Positions 39,787 through 47,757 of a stretch of 64,000 nt of DNA are shown piece by piece. The position numbers and the translations under genes are program-made. The notes under the pieces are model-generated. The model ran no database searches. It was not told the DNA's origin and worked only from the letters and a program-made list of their open reading frames with translations. The first letter of the stretch is position 1. Every line of letters starts with the position of its first letter. This DNA comes from Bdellovibrio bacteriovorus HD100 (GTDB lineage Bacteria; Bdellovibrionota; Bdellovibrionia; Bdellovibrionales; Bdellovibrionaceae), in contig NC_005363.1 of NCBI RefSeq assembly GCF_000196175.1, positions 2,852,001-2,916,000 on the forward strand. The letters run 5' to 3'.

Positions 39787-39801
39787 ACAAGCTCTGAAAT
39801 T

Positions 39802-39878
39802 TGGAGCGGGAAACGGGTCTCGAACCCGCAACCCTCTGCTTGGAAGGCAGATACTCTAGCCAATTGAGCTATTCCCGC
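39802..39878 (-). tRNA. tRNA-Gly (anticodon TCC)
   Basis: 77 nt with encoded CCA. Acceptor GCGGGAA / TTCCCGC, anticodon loop CTTCCAA, T-loop GGTTCGAGACC. Third gene of the cluster. Confidence 0.96.
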
Positions 39879-39950
39879 CCTTTCAGAACGCCCGAAGAAA
39901 ATTTCTTCTCTTCTGTTTCAAAACTTTTCCGGGAAAACATTCAAAAAAAA

Positions 39951-40036
39951 TGGTGGGCAGGGAAGGATTCGAACCTTCGTAGACATAAGCCAACGGATTT
40001 ACAGTCCGTCCCCTTTAGCCACTCGGGCACCTACCC
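39951..40036 (-). tRNA. tRNA-Tyr (anticodon GTA)
   Basis: 86 nt, with the long variable arm expected for bacterial tRNA-Tyr, and encoded CCA. Acceptor GGGTAGG / CCTGCCC, anticodon loop CTGTAAA. Confidence 0.96.
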
Positions 40037-40063
40037 ACTTGTGAATGCTTACCCAGAAAAATT

Positions 40064-40139
40064 TGGAGCTGGTTATGGGACTCGAACCCGCAACCTGCTG
40101 ATTACAAATCAGCTGCTCTACCAATTGAGCTAAACCAGC
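40064..40139 (-). tRNA. tRNA-Thr (anticodon TGT)
   Basis: 76 nt with encoded CCA. Acceptor GCTGGTT / AACCAGC, anticodon loop TTTGTAA, T-loop GGTTCGAGTCC. First gene of the tRNA-tuf transcript. Confidence 0.96.
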
Positions 40140-40159
40140 CTTACTGAGATAACCGAAAT

Positions 40160-40188
40160 GTTGTACGGAGAAAAAGAACGTCCGTCAA
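40160..40188 (-). promoter_or_regulatory. Promoter of the tRNA-tuf operon
   Basis: On the minus strand TTGACG (40188-40183) and TACAAC (40165-40160) are 17 nt apart, about 20 nt before the first tRNA. Confidence 0.7.
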
Positions 40189-40206
40189 AGATAATTATTC
40201 GACAGA

Positions 40207-41100
40207 TTACGATTTTTTTCGATTTCCGCGCGGCGCATGCTGTCTAAGGGTCTCAGTTAGTGCCATGGCCGTCGCCACTGAGGCATTATAACTCGCCGAA
40301 GAACTAGCTTGCGGTATGAATACTAATTCATCACAAAGACGCTCCGTTGTCACTCTCATTCCTTTGTCTTCGGAACCAATCGCCCAAACAACCTTGTCCG
40401 GCAGCTCTAATTCGAAAATAGATCGCTTTCCACGCGGGCTTAACCCATAGATCCAATAGCCCTGTTTTTTAAGTTCTTCCGCATAGTTAGCGAAGTTCGT
40501 CGTCTCTTCAACCGGCACATGCTCCACACCACCGCAGGCCACTTTATGTACCGTAGGCGTCAAACCGACAGCGCGGTCTTCCGGAATCAGAACACCTTGA
40601 GCCCCCACCAACCAGGAGGTTCTGAGAATCGCTCCCAAATTGTGAGGATCTTCAATGCCATCCAGAATCAAAACCATGGATTTATCCAGACCTTCCAGAC
40701 TAGCCATATCAAATTCCGGGGCGCCATCCACAAAGATCGCAGCTCCCTGCTGGGACGGACCGAACTTTTCCAGCGCGGCTTCGGCCTTCAGCTCCACTTT
40801 GATATGATTTTTCAAAGCCAGTTCGTTCATATCACGCAGATCGCCCGAGTTCTCAAAGCCCTGGCGGAGCCAGAAGCCCTTAACCTGCTTAGGACGCACC
40901 TTCAGCACCTCGTTAATCGCATGCGTGCCGATCACCACACGCCAGTCACGCGGGATCTGATTTTCACGAGGAGCGTGAGCCTGTGGACGGCCCCCTTGCG
41001 GACGACCCGCGCCTTGAGGACGACCATGCTGTGGGCGACCACCCTGCTGAGGACGTTGAGAGTTGTTTCTGCCAGAGGGACGAGAGTTATTTTTCTTCAT
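40207..41100 (-). CDS. rlmB: 23S rRNA 2'-O-ribose methyltransferase, RlmB/TrmH-like (SPOUT)
   Basis: A 297-residue SPOUT methyltransferase likely to methylate G2251 of 23S rRNA. Conserved motifs are DPHNLGAILRTS (about 151-162), IGSEDKGM and IPQASSSASYNASVATA near the C-terminus; Asn in ExxN-type motif 1 and the knotted C-terminal region are intact. Residues 1-48 form an unusual low-complexity tail of repeated GGRPQ-like units rich in Arg, Gln and Gly. Its start overlaps pyrF by 14 nt, so it is coupled to it. Confidence 0.88.
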   Translation of the reverse strand: MKKNNSRPSGRNNSQRPQQGGRPQHGRPQGAGRPQGGRPQAHAPRENQIPRDWRVVIGTHAINEVLKVRPKQVKGFWLRQGFENSGDLRDMNELALKNHIKVELKAEAALEKFGPSQQGAAIFVDGAPEFDMASLEGLDKSMVLILDGIEDPHNLGAILRTSWLVGAQGVLIPEDRAVGLTPTVHKVACGGVEHVPVEETTNFANYAEELKKQGYWIYGLSPRGKRSIFELELPDKVVWAIGSEDKGMRVTTERLCDELVFIPQASSSASYNASVATAMALTETLRQHAPRGNRKKS

Positions 41101-41806
41101 ACATTGCCATCACAAAATCAGTGGCCGCTTCCTTGATGTTGGAAGCTTCCAGAATAGGGCGACCCACGACCAGCGCGGAAGCACCTGCACGCAGTGCCTC
41201 TTTGGGTCCCATGATACGTTTTTGATCGCCGGAATCCTGCATACTAAAGCGAATTCCCGGAGTGACAAGGTAAAGATCTCGGTTTTGTAAAAGGTCCAAT
41301 TCGTGAGGGGAACACACGACACCGGACAAACCCGAATCCTTCACCAAAGAAGCCAGCTCCGTCACGTGCTGGGCGATCGGTTGAGATTTCATATTCACTG
41401 GCAGCGAATTTTGATCCCAGGACGTCAGAATCGTCACCGCCAGAATGCGGAACGGACGCTGTTGATTCAGCTCTTTTTCCACCGCTGCCATGCGGGTCAG
41501 AGCCTCTTTGCCACTCAGGGCATGCACCGTCACCAAAGACGCCCCCGCCTCAAAGCTGGCGCGCACAGCGGCCTCCATGGTGGAGGGAATGTCGAAGTGC
41601 TTGTTATCCAGAAAAATCGGGGCTCGTTGCGCCATTTCTTTGACGAAATCCATCCCGTAACGCAGGCACAGACGCGGCCCCAGCTTGATCCCCCCGACGA
41701 TATCTGAAAGATCGTCGGCAATTTTCAGGGCCTGATCGCGGGTATCCACATCCAGAGCCAAAATAATCGGATTTTTCATGGGGTGAGCACGCAGATTTTT
41801 GTTCAT
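41087..41806 (-). CDS. pyrF: Orotidine 5'-phosphate decarboxylase
   Basis: A 239-residue enzyme making UMP from OMP. ALDVD (17-21), the catalytic D67-x-K69-x-x-D72 set in FLDNKHFDIPST, GVVCSPHE and the C-terminal TPGIRF with VVGRPI are present. The ATG at 41806 follows AGGAG by 6 nt, better than the inner ATG at 41779. It overlaps rlmB by 14 nt. Confidence 0.96.
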   Translation of the reverse strand: MNKNLRAHPMKNPIILALDVDTRDQALKIADDLSDIVGGIKLGPRLCLRYGMDFVKEMAQRAPIFLDNKHFDIPSTMEAAVRASFEAGASLVTVHALSGKEALTRMAAVEKELNQQRPFRILAVTILTSWDQNSLPVNMKSQPIAQHVTELASLVKDSGLSGVVCSPHELDLLQNRDLYLVTPGIRFSMQDSGDQKRIMGPKEALRAGASALVVGRPILEASNIKEAATDFVMAMYEEK

Positions 41807-41954
41807 GGAAACTCCTGGGAAGACGAACCCATCATAAATGCAATCCCCGCTTATGTAAAAATTATTCCTGCGGCATCAAAGATTGTATTTCATGTCCTGC
41901 GTTAGTAGGTTCGTCCCGAAATCAGAATTCATTAACTTACCAAGGAGATTACCC

Positions 41955-42194
41955 ATGAAAGCTCTTCTTATCGCATTGGCCATCGTTGGCGCTGCTTCCT
42001 CTTCCCAAGCCGCTCTTTCCTGCGGTCAGTTGGTTTCCTACAAAGCCAAACTTGCTGAAGAAATGAACTGGATTCGTGAAAAAATGAGAAGCACAAGAAA
42101 CTCTGACACTCTTGAGCTTTACATGGATCAGTACGAAGAGCTTTATGCTCGTTATCAGAACGCTGATAAAGCCATCAAAAACGAATGTCAGTAG
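41955..42194 (+). CDS. Small secreted helical protein, unknown function
   Basis: A 79-residue protein I do not recognise. Signal peptide 1-19 or 20 (cleavage after SSSQA), leaving about 60 mature residues that are helical and charged, with two cysteines (23 and 78) placed to tie the ends together. AAGGAG 7 nt before the ATG at 41955 decides the start; a longer reading from 41883 lacks a site and would bury the signal peptide. A strong terminator follows, so it is a single-gene transcript. Confidence 0.75.
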   Translation: MKALLIALAIVGAASSSQAALSCGQLVSYKAKLAEEMNWIREKMRSTRNSDTLELYMDQYEELYARYQNADKAIKNECQ

Positions 42195-42204
42195 TTCGTT
42201 AAGG

Positions 42205-42235
42205 AAAAGGCTGCCCGATTGGCAGCCTTTTTTTT
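42205..42235. terminator. Bidirectional intrinsic terminator
   Basis: An 11-bp stem AAAAGGCTGCC / GGCAGCCTTTT with a 5-nt loop and a following T run; it serves the small secreted gene and the convergent gene ending at 42237. Confidence 0.9.
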
Positions 42236-42236
42236 G

Positions 42237-42674
42237 TCACTTGGTCTTTTTCTGCAAAACCACGTTGATGTCCTGGGCCAGATCCTGGAAATAGTCATTT
42301 TCACGCAGATGAATCTCGACTGAATCCAGGTTTTCGTCCGCCATGCGTTTGACGGTGCGTTTGATGTTAAAAAGCGGCCCGACAATTCTGCGGGTCATGC
42401 GGTTGAAGTACCAGAAACCCACCACCAGCCCCAGCAAAACCGGGATCAGCTGATAAACCAGGAACACAGTTTTGTAGCGGGATATAAACTCCTGCACCGA
42501 CATCAGTGAAAAAGCGCCCGTTCCGGCCAGTTCCTGAATCTTTCCAATGAACATCCAGGCCGCGAAGAGCTGCCCCAGAAACAACACGGCCACAAAGACA
42601 CTGACGTGCATAACCACATCAAACTGCACTTCACGATTGACGATCAATTTGCGGCGCGGACGGAATGTTTTCAT
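42237..42674 (-). CDS. Two-helix membrane protein ending in a HAMP domain
   Basis: A 145-residue protein with membrane helices at about 20-44 and 67-90, a short periplasmic loop (45-66), and a HAMP-like domain (about 91-143) with the conserved proline P100 and a DYFQDL motif at the second helix. This is the input half of a receptor or sensor kinase, but no kinase, cyclase, phosphatase or chemoreceptor output domain is attached. Such HAMP-only proteins may work by pairing with other sensors. The basic N-terminus is cytoplasmic. Confidence 0.75.
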   Translation of the reverse strand: MKTFRPRRKLIVNREVQFDVVMHVSVFVAVLFLGQLFAAWMFIGKIQELAGTGAFSLMSVQEFISRYKTVFLVYQLIPVLLGLVVGFWYFNRMTRRIVGPLFNIKRTVKRMADENLDSVEIHLRENDYFQDLAQDINVVLQKKTK

Positions 42675-42776
42675 AAGAAAATTATATCCCAGCCAAGCAG
42701 GTTAAACTCGTTAATTATAAGCAAGCCCCTCTGGAACGTTTCTGATTGAGAAACGTCCAAAAGTTCTTCAGTTCAT

Positions 42777-43634
42777 TCAGCGGATGCGACTTAGGAAAAA
42801 CTGCGCCAGCGCCTCGCGGTTGTATTTGCAGTGCCCCCCGGCCAGTGGCAGCCACGTCGCTGAAAACCCTGCGCTTTGAGCGGCCTTCACAAACTCGGCG
42901 GAGCCTTCTTGAAAGCCGAACTCGTCCTGCAAGCCCGTAGACACAAAGAACACCGGCCTGATCAGACCTGGGTAGCGAGTGAGCAGATTGAAGGGATTGT
43001 GGCTTTGCCAGTCCGCCTCATCAGCAAAGACCTCGCGGGAAATCCCCAGCATCAGATTCACCCGGGAGCGCAGGGCCTTGGTGCGGGCAATGTATTTGTC
43101 GATGTCTTCCGGGGAAGAATAGGGTCCGATCACGGTCAGCGCCGGACACAACAGGGCCACCTTGGAAAAGGTCGCCGGCAACTGCAGCGAGGCTTGTGAG
43201 GCATTAAAGCCCCCCATGGATTCCCCCATCAGCAGACGGCGTCCGCCGCCCAGGCCTCCGACTTTGCCTTCCAGAAACGGCATCATCTCATTTTGAAAAA
43301 CCGGCAGCAGCGGGAACTTCTGGTTGTTGACCAGCAGCCAGATTTCACCAAACGAAATAGTTACGACAGACGGCTCATAACCCAACTGAGCCCAGCGCTT
43401 CAACACCCACGAAGTGTCGCGACGCTGATCAAAGAACTGCCGGGCATTCCCCCACAGACCATGGAAGTAATAAACCACATCCTGGGTTTTCGCCCGATTC
43501 CCGGTATGAACACAATAGTCATAAGAATCGCCCAAAGAAGTTGTTTGGGTTCCACAGACCGGCTGCGTCCCTGCAAATCCATTTGAAGCAAACACCACCA
43601 AAGAAAACGCCAGCATCCCTACTGCGAATTTCAT
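42777..43634 (-). CDS. Secreted alpha/beta hydrolase (esterase-like)
   Basis: A 285-residue exported serine hydrolase. Signal peptide 1-21 (SNGFA cut), then an alpha/beta hydrolase fold: oxyanion loop FHGLWG (57-62), nucleophile elbow GESMGG with Ser139, and later D237 and H268 (GGHCKYN) completing a plausible triad. It resembles the esterase D / S-formylglutathione hydrolase-like group, here adapted for export. The substrate is unknown; a role in degrading prey or host lipids would fit a predator but is inference. GGAGG lies 6 nt before the ATG. Confidence 0.82.
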   Translation of the reverse strand: MKFAVGMLAFSLVVFASNGFAGTQPVCGTQTTSLGDSYDYCVHTGNRAKTQDVVYYFHGLWGNARQFFDQRRDTSWVLKRWAQLGYEPSVVTISFGEIWLLVNNQKFPLLPVFQNEMMPFLEGKVGGLGGGRRLLMGESMGGFNASQASLQLPATFSKVALLCPALTVIGPYSSPEDIDKYIARTKALRSRVNLMLGISREVFADEADWQSHNPFNLLTRYPGLIRPVFFVSTGLQDEFGFQEGSAEFVKAAQSAGFSATWLPLAGGHCKYNREALAQFFLSRIR

Positions 43635-43751
43635 CAGTCACCTCCGCACAAGAATAAGGCTCGCCGAATCAAGCCCAAAAGGCAACCCACGACCGCCACC
43701 CCAATTCCTGAACCTGCCCCCCAACACCAGACAAAGGAACAACCCAAACCC

Positions 43752-43792
43752 CAAAAAACAAAAAGCCAACCAAGGTATTACCCAGGTTGGCT
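43752..43792 (-). terminator. Intrinsic terminator, distal of a tandem pair
   Basis: On the minus strand stem AGCCAACC / GGTTGGCT (43792-43785 with 43771-43764), followed by TTTTGTTTTTT. Confidence 0.8.
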
Positions 43793-43796
43793 CCCA

Positions 43797-43828
43797 AACA
43801 AAAAAAGGCCCCGCAGGGGAGCCTTTTT
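43797..43828 (-). terminator. Intrinsic terminator, proximal of a tandem pair
   Basis: On the minus strand AAAAAGGC pairs with GCCTTTTT and CCC with GGG, with a bulge and small loop, then a T run. It lies about 200 nt after the 44035 gene. Confidence 0.8.
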
Positions 43829-44034
43829 CAAACTTAAATATCCTCAACAAAGTCTTTTCCGCGCGCGCCCTCGAAGCCAACTCCTCTTCCCCAAAGAACC
43901 GGGAACCAAGGTTGGTCAAAAAGGTTCAGATCCGAGGCGGAGGTCGGCCCTCGCAGCGCAGGCGTGCTCCAAGCACGTCGGAGCGAGAAGGCCGATCTCC
44001 AACGAAGGAGATGGGCCTTTTTCACCGACCGGTA

Positions 44035-45048
44035 TTAGAACAAGTTTAGGTTTGCGCTAAGAGCAACATTCGTTCTGTCTGCGCGGATGTCTTTTGGTGT
44101 GAACTGTACGTTTGGATACAGGTAGATATCACGAGTGATAGAGATACCGGTACCAACAGACTGATATGGCTCCAACTGGAAGTTGTCAGCATAACCTTCG
44201 TAGCGTGCGAACTGGAAGTAACCAAACACGGTTCTGAAAGAATAACGGTCGTTGAAAGTATACTGAAGGAACGGGAACAAACCGAAGCTCATGTCAGAGC
44301 GTTTGTATTTACCCGCTTTGGCTGCCGCAACCATGTTTGGATCATCCAGGTCCCCAGTGTAGAAGCTCTTACCCAAAGTAAAGCTTGTTCCACCATTCCA
44401 CTTGGATTGACCGAAGTTCGCCAGAACTGTCTGGCTGAAGCTTGCTGCACCAAATGTTTTGGTCAGGTTGATAGAATCACTGTCTGTCGCATGGCTGTAC
44501 TGCATGCTGGAGATCATCTGAGTGTCGAACGCGCGGTAACCACGGCTCCAGCTCAGGTAAGGAGTGGAAACTTCATAACGAGCCAAAGTGCCTTTACGGC
44601 CTTTACGAGTGTCTTCGGCAGGCTTCACGATATCACCGTGAAGAGGATCCACCACGGTCACGCCCGTACCGAAGCTGATATTGTCACGCTCACCCAAACG
44701 GTAGTTGACACCAACATCACCAGACAGAGTTGTCATGGCTTCGATAGTTGCGGAAGCACGGTAGTTTGGACGAACACCACTTAGAGGCTCTTCAACAGAA
44801 CCACCAGAGTACGCCAGGCTGGATTTGAAAGACCATTTGGATTTGGAACCCAATTGAGCTCTCATGCGGGCGTCAGTGATTTCACTGTCGATGTCCTTTT
44901 CTTTTTCGTCAGCCTTTTTAAGGTCTTCCATTTTCACTGTGCTGGAATTTGTATTCACAGACGTGGTGGAAGTTTGTGCGAAACCAGAAACAGGGGCCAT
45001 CAACAACCCTGTTGCCGCCAATACCAAGTAAGCATTCTTATTCATCAT
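44035..45048 (-). CDS. Outer-membrane beta-barrel protein
   Basis: A 337-residue exported protein of no recognised family. Signal peptide 1-25 (ending SGFAQ), a charged Lys/Asp/Glu stretch (40-60) that may be a periplasmic coil, then alternating amphipathic strands from about 70, rich in Tyr, Ser and Gly, ending in NLNLF with terminal Phe as expected for BAM-dependent insertion. It is probably a small-pore or structural barrel. ACGGAG lies 6 nt before the ATG. TATACC with TGGACT 18 nt upstream may be its promoter. Confidence 0.78.
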   Translation of the reverse strand: MMNKNAYLVLAATGLLMAPVSGFAQTSTTSVNTNSSTVKMEDLKKADEKEKDIDSEITDARMRAQLGSKSKWSFKSSLAYSGGSVEEPLSGVRPNYRASATIEAMTTLSGDVGVNYRLGERDNISFGTGVTVVDPLHGDIVKPAEDTRKGRKGTLARYEVSTPYLSWSRGYRAFDTQMISSMQYSHATDSDSINLTKTFGAASFSQTVLANFGQSKWNGGTSFTLGKSFYTGDLDDPNMVAAAKAGKYKRSDMSFGLFPFLQYTFNDRYSFRTVFGYFQFARYEGYADNFQLEPYQSVGTGISITRDIYLYPNVQFTPKDIRADRTNVALSANLNLF

Positions 45049-45175
45049 TTTAAACTCCGTTTGTAATGAACAGGCGACTGGTATAGCCCACTCCCAGAAT
45101 GTGAGTCCATATTAAAAATAGGATATGAAAGAATGGTCCCAGTGATCAGGATTTAGACAGGGGATCTGCAGACGG

Positions 45176-45214
45176 AAAAGCTGTCTCTGCCAATATAGGC
45201 AAGGCAGAGACAGC
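45176..45214 (-). terminator. Terminator of the purine operon
   Basis: A 12-bp perfect stem GCTGTCTCTGCC / GGCAGAGACAGC with an 11-nt loop, then TTTT on the minus strand, just after purM. Confidence 0.85.
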
Positions 45215-45220
45215 AAATCC

Positions 45221-46222
45221 CTAGTGACGCGCGGGGGCGATTTGGCCTGAGCCTTTTTGTATGGAGCCTAAGCGCCAGTGCTTCTCGCCTTGGGAGGCCA
45301 ACCATGTTTGTACGGCATCCGCCTGCCCTTTCTTAATCAACAGAACCAGCCCCACCCCCATGTTGAAGGTGCGATAGAGCTCTTCACCCGAAAGACCTGC
45401 GCGCGGAATGATTTTGCCAAAGACCGGAGCCATTTCATTCAATGCCGGCCAGCCGGAAATATCATAATCAAACTTTTCACTCATGCGCGGGATATTGTGA
45501 ATGCCCCCGCCTGTGATATGGGAAGCCCCCACCATCGCCATCGGGAACCTACGGCGAAGCTCATTGACCAGCTTCACGTAAATACGTGTGGGCGTCAGCA
45601 GTTCCTGCATCAGATCGGTTTCATCTTCCTGCACCAGTTTTCTAAGCAAAGAATAACCATTGGAGTGAAAGCCTGACGACGCAATCCCGATCAGCACATC
45701 GCCTTCGTTCATGTCTTTTTCATCGTACAGATCCGCCGGTGACATCTCGCCCACGCTGAAGCCGGCAAGGTCATATTCATTCCCCTGATACACGCCGGGC
45801 ATTTCGGCCGTTTCACCACCGATCAAGGCCATGCCGGACTGACGGCAGCCGTCGACCATTCCGGCAATCAGCTCTTCACTGACTTGGGTGTCGAGCTTTC
45901 CAAAGGCCATGTAATCCAAAAAGAACAGCGGTTTTGCACCGACACACAACAAGTCATTCACACACATTGCCACCAGATCGATTCCGATACCGTGGTGTTT
46001 GTTCAGGGTTTGCGCCAGTTTCAGCTTCGTACCCACTCCGTCAGTGCAGGAAGCCAGGTACTTTTCTTCGGTCAGCTTGTAGACAGCCGCAAAGCCGCCA
46101 ATGCCCTGAAGAACCTGGTCATTGAATGTGGTCGGCACCAGGTTTTTGATTCTTTCAACGAAAGCATCGGCCTTGGTGATGTCAACTCCAGCATCTTTGT
46201 AGTCCATCAATTGCGTCGTCAT
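45221..46222 (-). CDS. purM: Phosphoribosylformylglycinamidine cyclo-ligase (AIR synthetase)
   Basis: A 333-residue enzyme forming AIR from FGAM and ATP. MDYKDAGVDI at the N-terminus, SCTDGVGTKLKLA (58-70), GGETAEMPGVY and HITGGGIHNIPR are characteristic. It is the last gene of the operon, 11 nt after purH, and is followed by a terminator. Confidence 0.97.
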   Translation of the reverse strand: MTTQLMDYKDAGVDITKADAFVERIKNLVPTTFNDQVLQGIGGFAAVYKLTEEKYLASCTDGVGTKLKLAQTLNKHHGIGIDLVAMCVNDLLCVGAKPLFFLDYMAFGKLDTQVSEELIAGMVDGCRQSGMALIGGETAEMPGVYQGNEYDLAGFSVGEMSPADLYDEKDMNEGDVLIGIASSGFHSNGYSLLRKLVQEDETDLMQELLTPTRIYVKLVNELRRRFPMAMVGASHITGGGIHNIPRMSEKFDYDISGWPALNEMAPVFGKIIPRAGLSGEELYRTFNMGVGLVLLIKKGQADAVQTWLASQGEKHWRLGSIQKGSGQIAPARH

Positions 46223-46233
46223 AGCTCAATCTC

Positions 46234-47757
46234 CTAGTGTAAAAAGTGGCGGCGGCCGGTAAAGATCATGGATACACCCAGGCGATCAGCTTCAGCGATC
46301 ACTTCCGGATCTTTCACAGATCCGCCGGGTTGAATGATGGTTTGAACTCCCAGTTTTGCAGACACCTGAATGGAATCAGCAAACGGGAAGAACGCGTCTG
46401 AAGCCAGTACCACGCCGGTAAGATCGGTGATGCCCTTGTCTGCCAGGCGCGAAGTGATCAGTTTTTCGATGCAGTCGATGCGGTTGGTTTGTCCTGATCC
46501 CATGGTCAGAAGCTCAAACTCGGGCCCGTCCTGACGGCAAAGGGCGATGGCGTTGCTTTTCAGGTTCTTCACCGCCAGCATCGCAAAAGCCGCCAGACGC
46601 TGCTGTTCCGGGCTGACTTGTTTTTGCGTGACGGTTTTCATATGGCTTAAATCAAAGCCGTCTGCATCCTGCAGCAGCAGTCCGCCCTCGATGGAACGCA
46701 CCTGCATGGAGGGATTTGGCTTTAATGAAACCTCCATCACGCGGCAGTTCTTTTTCAGCTTTTCGCGAGCGCCTTCAGTGAAAGACGGTGCCAGAATCAC
46801 TTCGACAAATTTTTCAGCAAAGAACGCGGCAATGTCTTCAGTCACCGGAACGTTCAGGGCGATGATCCCACCAAAGGAACTTTTCTCGTCCCCTTTCCAG
46901 GCTTTTTCCAAAGCCCGCAACGGGGTTTCGGCGACGGCCATTCCGCAAGGCGTGTTATGTTTCACAACCACCGCGGCTGGCAGGGCTTTTTCACCTTGCC
47001 AGCGGTGCACATCCTGCAAAGTCTTTAGGGCAAAGTCGGCGTCCAGATAGTTATTGTAGGACATCTCTTTGCCTTGCAGGGATTTGGCGTGGGCCAGACC
47101 GTCAGCAAACGGGTCTTTCAGCACCACCGCTTTTTGATGCGGGTTTTCGCCGTATCTTAGAGCCGCCCCGGAATTTTGCGTCAAGAATCCGGCGATGGCC
47201 ATGTCATAGAAAGCGGTCATGGTGTAAACGGCAGCGGCACATTTTTGACGGAACTCCCAAGTGGTGGATCCATTGTTGCCGTTGAATTCTTTTAAGAATT
47301 CACTGTACTGGGACGGATCACACAAAACTGTGACCGAATGAAAGTTCTTCGCCCCGGCACGCAGCAATGTCGGGCCCCCAATATCGATGTTTTCGATGCA
47401 CTCCTCAAACCCCGCCTGCTTTTGCAGGGTCGCGTGGAAGGGATACAAATTCACCACCACCAGATCAATGGGTTCAATCCCCAGCTCGGCGGCCTGGCGC
47501 ACGTCATTTTCGTCCTGACGACGGAACAGAAGACTTGAGGCAATTTCAAAGCTGATGGTTTTCATGCGGCCGTTGAAGGCTTCGCCTTTGCCACTCAAAG
47601 TTTCCACCGCGGTGACTTTCAATCCGGCCTCAGTCAAAGCCTTGGCGGTGCCGCCGCTGGCAATCAGCTCGACATTCTGAGCTGCCAGATTTTTTGCAAG
47701 CTCCAGCAAACCGGTTTTATCAGAGACGCTCAACAGAGCTCTGCGGATTGGATTCAT
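46234..47757 (-). CDS. purH: Bifunctional AICAR transformylase / IMP cyclohydrolase
   Basis: A 507-residue enzyme for the last two steps to IMP. Residues 1-145 form the MGS-like IMP cyclohydrolase domain (RRALLSVSDKTGL, TGGTAK-like SGGTAK, LYPF); the rest is the transformylase with VVKHNTPCG holding the catalytic Lys-His pair, ending in TGRRHFLH. It overlaps purQ by 4 nt (ATGA). Confidence 0.97.
   Translation of the reverse strand: MNPIRRALLSVSDKTGLLELAKNLAAQNVELIASGGTAKALTEAGLKVTAVETLSGKGEAFNGRMKTISFEIASSLLFRRQDENDVRQAAELGIEPIDLVVVNLYPFHATLQKQAGFEECIENIDIGGPTLLRAGAKNFHSVTVLCDPSQYSEFLKEFNGNNGSTTWEFRQKCAAAVYTMTAFYDMAIAGFLTQNSGAALRYGENPHQKAVVLKDPFADGLAHAKSLQGKEMSYNNYLDADFALKTLQDVHRWQGEKALPAAVVVKHNTPCGMAVAETPLRALEKAWKGDEKSSFGGIIALNVPVTEDIAAFFAEKFVEVILAPSFTEGAREKLKKNCRVMEVSLKPNPSMQVRSIEGGLLLQDADGFDLSHMKTVTQKQVSPEQQRLAAFAMLAVKNLKSNAIALCRQDGPEFELLTMGSGQTNRIDCIEKLITSRLADKGITDLTGVVLASDAFFPFADSIQVSAKLGVQTIIQPGGSVKDPEVIAEADRLGVSMIFTGRRHFLH

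Larger units (their letters stand above)
43635..44034 (-). repeat. 400-nt gene-free region with palindrome and tandem terminators
   Basis: No gene is supported. A 60-nt imperfect palindrome spans 43940-43999: GAGGTCGGCC pairs with GGCCGATCTC, and a core CGTGCT-CCA-AGCACG lies at 43963-43977. Further hairpin ATCTCC / GGAGAT follows at 43995-44014. Two strong minus-strand terminators lie downstream. Together this could be the long 3' end of the beta-barrel gene transcript or a processed small RNA. Confidence 0.6.

Noticed and set aside
39801..40133. 110-codon plus-strand reading frame across the tRNA cluster
   Set aside because: It is antisense to four tRNAs; the GLEPAT-like peptide is a well-known artefact of translating tRNA complements.
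42736..42756. Hairpin ACGTTTC / GAAACGT after the esterase-like gene, considered as terminator
   Set aside because: No T run follows on the minus strand, so termination is not supported.
43638..44025. Short minus-strand frames in the gene-free region before the barrel gene
   Set aside because: They cover terminators and the palindrome and have low-complexity Pro/Trp/Phe-rich translations.
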